Below are positions 7,394-9,404 of a stretch of DNA of 9,404 nucleotides, piece by piece. This DNA comes from Deltaproteobacteria bacterium (lineage in GTDB: Bacteria; Desulfobacterota; Desulfobacteria; Desulfobacterales; JAUVGT01). The stretch is taken from positions 1 through 9,404 of the forward strand of contig JAUVGT010000185.1 of the NCBI GenBank assembly GCA_030593645.1. The letters are read 5' to 3'. Each line of letters opens with the position of its first letter. Position 1 is the first letter of the stretch. The position numbers and the translations under genes are program-made. The notes under the pieces were generated by a model, which made no database searches, was not told the origin of the DNA, and saw nothing but the letters and a program-made list of their open reading frames with translations.

Positions 7394-7440
7394 GTGGTTT
7401 TTCTCACTATAAAACCTCGTTCTGGGATTTTTTTACTCCA

Positions 7441-9075
7441 TTAAACGGGTTTTTTTATATTCATTTTTTTCATTCGCGAAGTAAGGGTTGTCGGTTTTAT
7501 TCCAAGCAGTGCTGCGGCACCCTCACGACCATATATTTTCCATTCGGTTTTACGGAGAGCGAAGATTATATTGTTACGTATTTTACGATTGATTTCCCTG
7601 TCAGTTAAAATTGTATGTTCCCTGAGGTTCTGATCAATCTGAGCAGTGCGAGTTGAAAAATCTTCACTCACGGTTTTCTTTGGCAGAGTAAATTTAAGGA
7701 AACCATCTCTAGACGTGATCACGGCCCTTTCGATCATGTTTTGCAGTTCACGGATGTTTCCCGGCCATTCATAATCCTGGAGTTCATGAATACTGGCTTC
7801 TGTTAACCGGGGAACAGATCGGTTCATTTTTTCTGCCACAAGTTTTAAAAAGTGTTCGGTAAGGAGGGGAATATCTTCTTTTCTGCGGTTAAGCGGCGCC
7901 AGTTCAATGGGGAATACATTGAGGCGGTAATATAGGTCCTGCCGGAATCGACTTGCCTCAATTTCCTGTTTTATGTCGCGGTTTGTGGCCGCAATAATCC
8001 GAACATTTGTCTGACGTGTGATGTCTTCTCCGATCCGCTCATAATAACCTTCCTGTAATACTCGTAGAAGTTTGCTTTGGAGCGGGAGCGGTATTTCGCC
8101 GACTTCATCAAGGAACAGGGTGCCCCCATTTGCCGCCTGGAAGCGGCCTGCCCTGTCATTCACAGCACCTGTGAATGCACCTTTGATATGTCCGAAAAAT
8201 TCGCTTTCATAAAGATCTCCGGGTATCGTGGCACAATTAACTTTAATCATGGGATATTCTTTCCTCAGGCTCCTTTTATGTATTTCCCTGGCAACGAGTT
8301 CCTTACCGGTTCCGGATTCTCCAAGAATAAGAACGCTGGCATCTGTTGGAGCGACAAGTTCAATCTGTTGTAATACATTCATCAATGGGGGGCTAATACC
8401 GATAATATCGCCAAAGGAATGGACTTTACTGATTTCTTCACGCAGGTAGGCATTTTCGATTTCAAGCTGGGCTTTCAGCTTTTCGATCTGTTCAAATGCG
8501 CGAGAATTGGCGATCGCAAAAGCCGCAAAATTGGAGATCAGTCTCAACCAGAAGGTACCTTCTCTAACACGATCAAGGTGAATTCTTGAATAAATGGAAA
8601 TGATACCCAGTATTTCACCTTTATGGATTAGAGGCTGTATTCCATAGCCTTGAATATTTTCATTTTTTGCCCAGGTATTCCTGTAAACCCATTCCGGATA
8701 GTTTTTAATTTCTGTAATCCTCAAAGGTTTTCCTTCTTTTGCAACACGACCGGCGATACGCTCCCCGATTGGTATTCGCAGCTCAGAAGAATCACCACCC
8801 GACCGGTAATTACTATTCTTAAGTTTGCAGCAGCCGGCACTTGCTACCAGGTGCAGGCATTGTGAATGGCTGCCGCATTTAGTCTTCGCATGACATTGAG
8901 GACAGTCATCACCGGGTTGAATCAACCAGATTCTGGCCAGGGCAACATGAGGACGATTTGCAAGCCTTCGGACAATCAAATCCAGCAGGATATCGAGTGA
9001 TGTTTCCCTGGGAAGGTCAATCAGCATTTCCTTAAGGGATTCAAACTCCGGTTCATAATCGGATTTTAGTTTCAT
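7441..9075 (-). CDS. Sigma-54-dependent transcriptional activator, GAF-AAA+-Fis HTH (FhlA/NorR-like)
   Basis: Enhancer-binding activator that uses ATP hydrolysis to remodel sigma-54 RNA polymerase. The 544 residues divide into an N-terminal GAF domain (about 20-195), a coiled linker (about 193-216), an AAA+ domain (about 222-455) and a C-terminal Fis-type HTH (about 500-541, GREGAAALLGIKPTTLTSRM). AAA+ motifs are intact: Walker A GESGTGKE (252-259), the sigma-54 contact loop GAFTGA (299-304), Walker B LFLDE (320-324), and arginines in RFRQDLYYRLN. The GAF domain carries C58-x2-C61-x5-C67-x5-C73 before LHLVASAG, plus C82-C83, which could bind metal or an iron-sulfur cluster. There is no receiver domain, so it should sense a ligand directly. 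The ATG at 9075 follows an in-frame stop at 9106-9108 with no other ATG between, but has no clear ribosome binding site. It lies upstream of the dehalogenase gene in the same direction, 141 bases away. Confidence 0.93.
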   Translation of the reverse strand: MKLKSDYEPEFESLKEMLIDLPRETSLDILLDLIVRRLANRPHVALARIWLIQPGDDCPQCHAKTKCGSHSQCLHLVASAGCCKLKNSNYRSGGDSSELRIPIGERIAGRVAKEGKPLRITEIKNYPEWVYRNTWAKNENIQGYGIQPLIHKGEILGIISIYSRIHLDRVREGTFWLRLISNFAAFAIANSRAFEQIEKLKAQLEIENAYLREEISKVHSFGDIIGISPPLMNVLQQIELVAPTDASVLILGESGTGKELVAREIHKRSLRKEYPMIKVNCATIPGDLYESEFFGHIKGAFTGAVNDRAGRFQAANGGTLFLDEVGEIPLPLQSKLLRVLQEGYYERIGEDITRQTNVRIIAATNRDIKQEIEASRFRQDLYYRLNVFPIELAPLNRRKEDIPLLTEHFLKLVAEKMNRSVPRLTEASIHELQDYEWPGNIRELQNMIERAVITSRDGFLKFTLPKKTVSEDFSTRTAQIDQNLREHTILTDREINRKIRNNIIFALRKTEWKIYGREGAAALLGIKPTTLTSRMKKMNIKKPV

Positions 9076-9088
9076 TAAATGGATAATA

Positions 9089-9141
9089 AACGATATTTCG
9101 TTGTTTTACAACGAAATAATAACGATCATCAAAATATCGTT
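9089..9141. promoter_or_regulatory. Operator or enhancer-like array of AACGA half-sites upstream of the regulator
   Basis: A perfect inverted repeat, TATTTCGTTGT (9094-9104) and ACAACGAAATA (9108-9118) with a 3-base centre, begins 19 bases before the regulator start. Around it the pentamer AACGA occurs at 9089, 9110 and 9121 on the + strand, and as TCGTT at 9098 and 9137. The + strand copies are 21 and 11 bases apart, close to whole helical turns. The half-site ATTTCGT resembles the FhlA enhancer consensus as I remember it (CATTTCGTACGAAATG), though with wider spacing. It is likely the binding site of the adjacent regulator, for autoregulation or for a divergent promoter. Confidence 0.5.
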
Positions 9142-9193
9142 GTTGATGTTTGCAATAAAAAAAACTATATTCATATTAATTTCAAGAAGATAC

Positions 9194-9199
9194 ATTATA
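9194..9199 (-). promoter_or_regulatory. Candidate -10 box for the regulator gene
   Basis: TATAAT on the minus strand, about 120 bases before the regulator's ATG. The predicted transcript would run through the AACGA array, so binding there could act as a roadblock. No convincing -35 is present (AATATT at a 17-base spacing), and this region is so AT-rich that a chance match is likely. Confidence 0.2.
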
Positions 9200-9208
9200 A
9201 TTTCATTT

Positions 9209-9224
9209 TGGCATGAATATTGAT
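9209..9224 (+). promoter_or_regulatory. Near-consensus sigma-54 promoter, pointing rightward
   Basis: TGGCATG-AATA-TTGAT matches the sigma-54 pattern TGGCACG-N4-TTGCW except for T at one -24 position and A instead of C in the -12 GC. The GG to G spacing is correct. The expected start near 9235 would place the AACGA array at about -95 to -145, the usual distance for an enhancer-binding protein. The target gene would lie beyond the window, past the palindromic element. The mismatch in the -12 GC keeps confidence low. Confidence 0.3.
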
Positions 9225-9265
9225 ATAAGAAAAGAGTTGATATTGCAGATGAAAAATTAATTAAT

Positions 9266-9390
9266 GACGGTTTCGTAAAAAGTCCAACTTCTGCGTTGTG
9301 CTGCATTTCGCAATCATTCAACGTACTATAAGTACGCTTCATGATTACGAAATTTGCACGCCTTGAATTTGAACTTTTTACGAAACCGTC
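9266..9390. repeat. 125-bp imperfect palindromic element with perfect 18-bp ends (MITE- or REP-like)
   Basis: The left end GACGGTTTCGTAAAAAGT (9266-9283) and right end ACTTTTTACGAAACCGTC (9373-9390) are exact reverse complements. The interior continues as an imperfect inverted repeat with a two-base length difference, and meets in GTACT-ATA-AGTAC at 9323-9335. The whole element could fold into one long hairpin. It encodes no credible protein. The shape fits a short non-autonomous mobile element or a dispersed intergenic palindrome. No clear target-site duplication is visible beyond a single T on each side. Confidence 0.75.
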
Positions 9391-9404
9391 TATTTCGGAC
9401 TTTT

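Noticed and set aside
7396..7416. Hairpin GGTTTT/AAAACC as a terminator for the regulator gene
   Set aside because: Only 6 bp, AT-rich, with a 9-base loop and no U-tract; a competing AGTG/CACT pairing overlaps it.
7300..7440. Sigma-54 promoter or CprK dehalobox upstream of the dehalogenase homologue
   Set aside because: No GG-N10-GC on the minus strand with acceptable flanks and no TTAAT-N4-ATTAA were found; a single TCGTT half-site at 7417 is within chance.
9106..9342. Open frame of 78 codons on the minus strand
   Set aside because: It begins inside the palindromic element and runs through AT-rich intergenic DNA; no ribosome binding site or recognisable protein.
1..9404. CRISPR arrays, tRNA or rRNA genes
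   Set aside because: No regularly spaced direct repeats and no cloverleaf or rRNA-like segments were seen on either strand.

Overview
The window looks like chromosomal DNA from an anaerobic member of the Desulfobacterota (a Desulfobacterales-type sulfate reducer or relative). This is inferred from moderate GC content and from two protein types common there: a membrane-spanning reductive-dehalogenase-like iron-sulfur protein, and a sigma-54 activator with a cysteine-bearing GAF domain. Nothing in the sequence fixes the species.

Left half (1-5908, + strand): after a possible tail of an upstream gene (1-60) and an AT-rich leader, there is a complete five-gene ABC importer of the peptide/nickel family: a secreted solute-binding protein, two permeases and two ATPases. 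The order is the usual A-B-C-D-F. An 11-bp perfect stem-loop separates the binding-protein gene from the permeases, and the second permease overlaps the first ATPase by 4 bases. The substrate cannot be read from sequence. The first ATPase has an unusual insertion of about 30 residues between Walker A and the Q-loop.

Right half (5926-9075, - strand), convergent with the importer: a sigma-54-dependent regulator (GAF with four cysteines, AAA+, Fis-type HTH) lies upstream of a 457-residue reductive dehalogenase homologue. That protein has three N-terminal transmembrane helices instead of a Tat signal, then the RdhA core and two [4Fe-4S] motifs. No separate rdhB anchor, rdhC or rdhT is present in the window, so it appears to be a fused RdhA/RdhB 'hybrid' type. 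The 141-bp gap before it holds a sigma-70-like promoter whose -10 and spacer are filled by a 24-bp dyad. No -24/-12 site was seen there.

Right edge (9076-9404): there is no credible gene in these 329 bases. They hold (i) an array of AACGA/TCGTT half-sites built round a perfect 11-bp inverted repeat immediately upstream of the regulator gene, (ii) a near-consensus sigma-54 promoter pointing rightward at an enhancer-like distance from that array, and (iii) a 125-bp imperfect palindromic element with perfect 18-bp ends, probably a dispersed MITE-like repeat.

How the parts fit: the importer operon and the regulator/dehalogenase pair are probably separate transcription units. The regulator's visible candidate targets are its own upstream region and a divergent gene outside the window. 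Its control of the dehalogenase is suggested only by adjacency.
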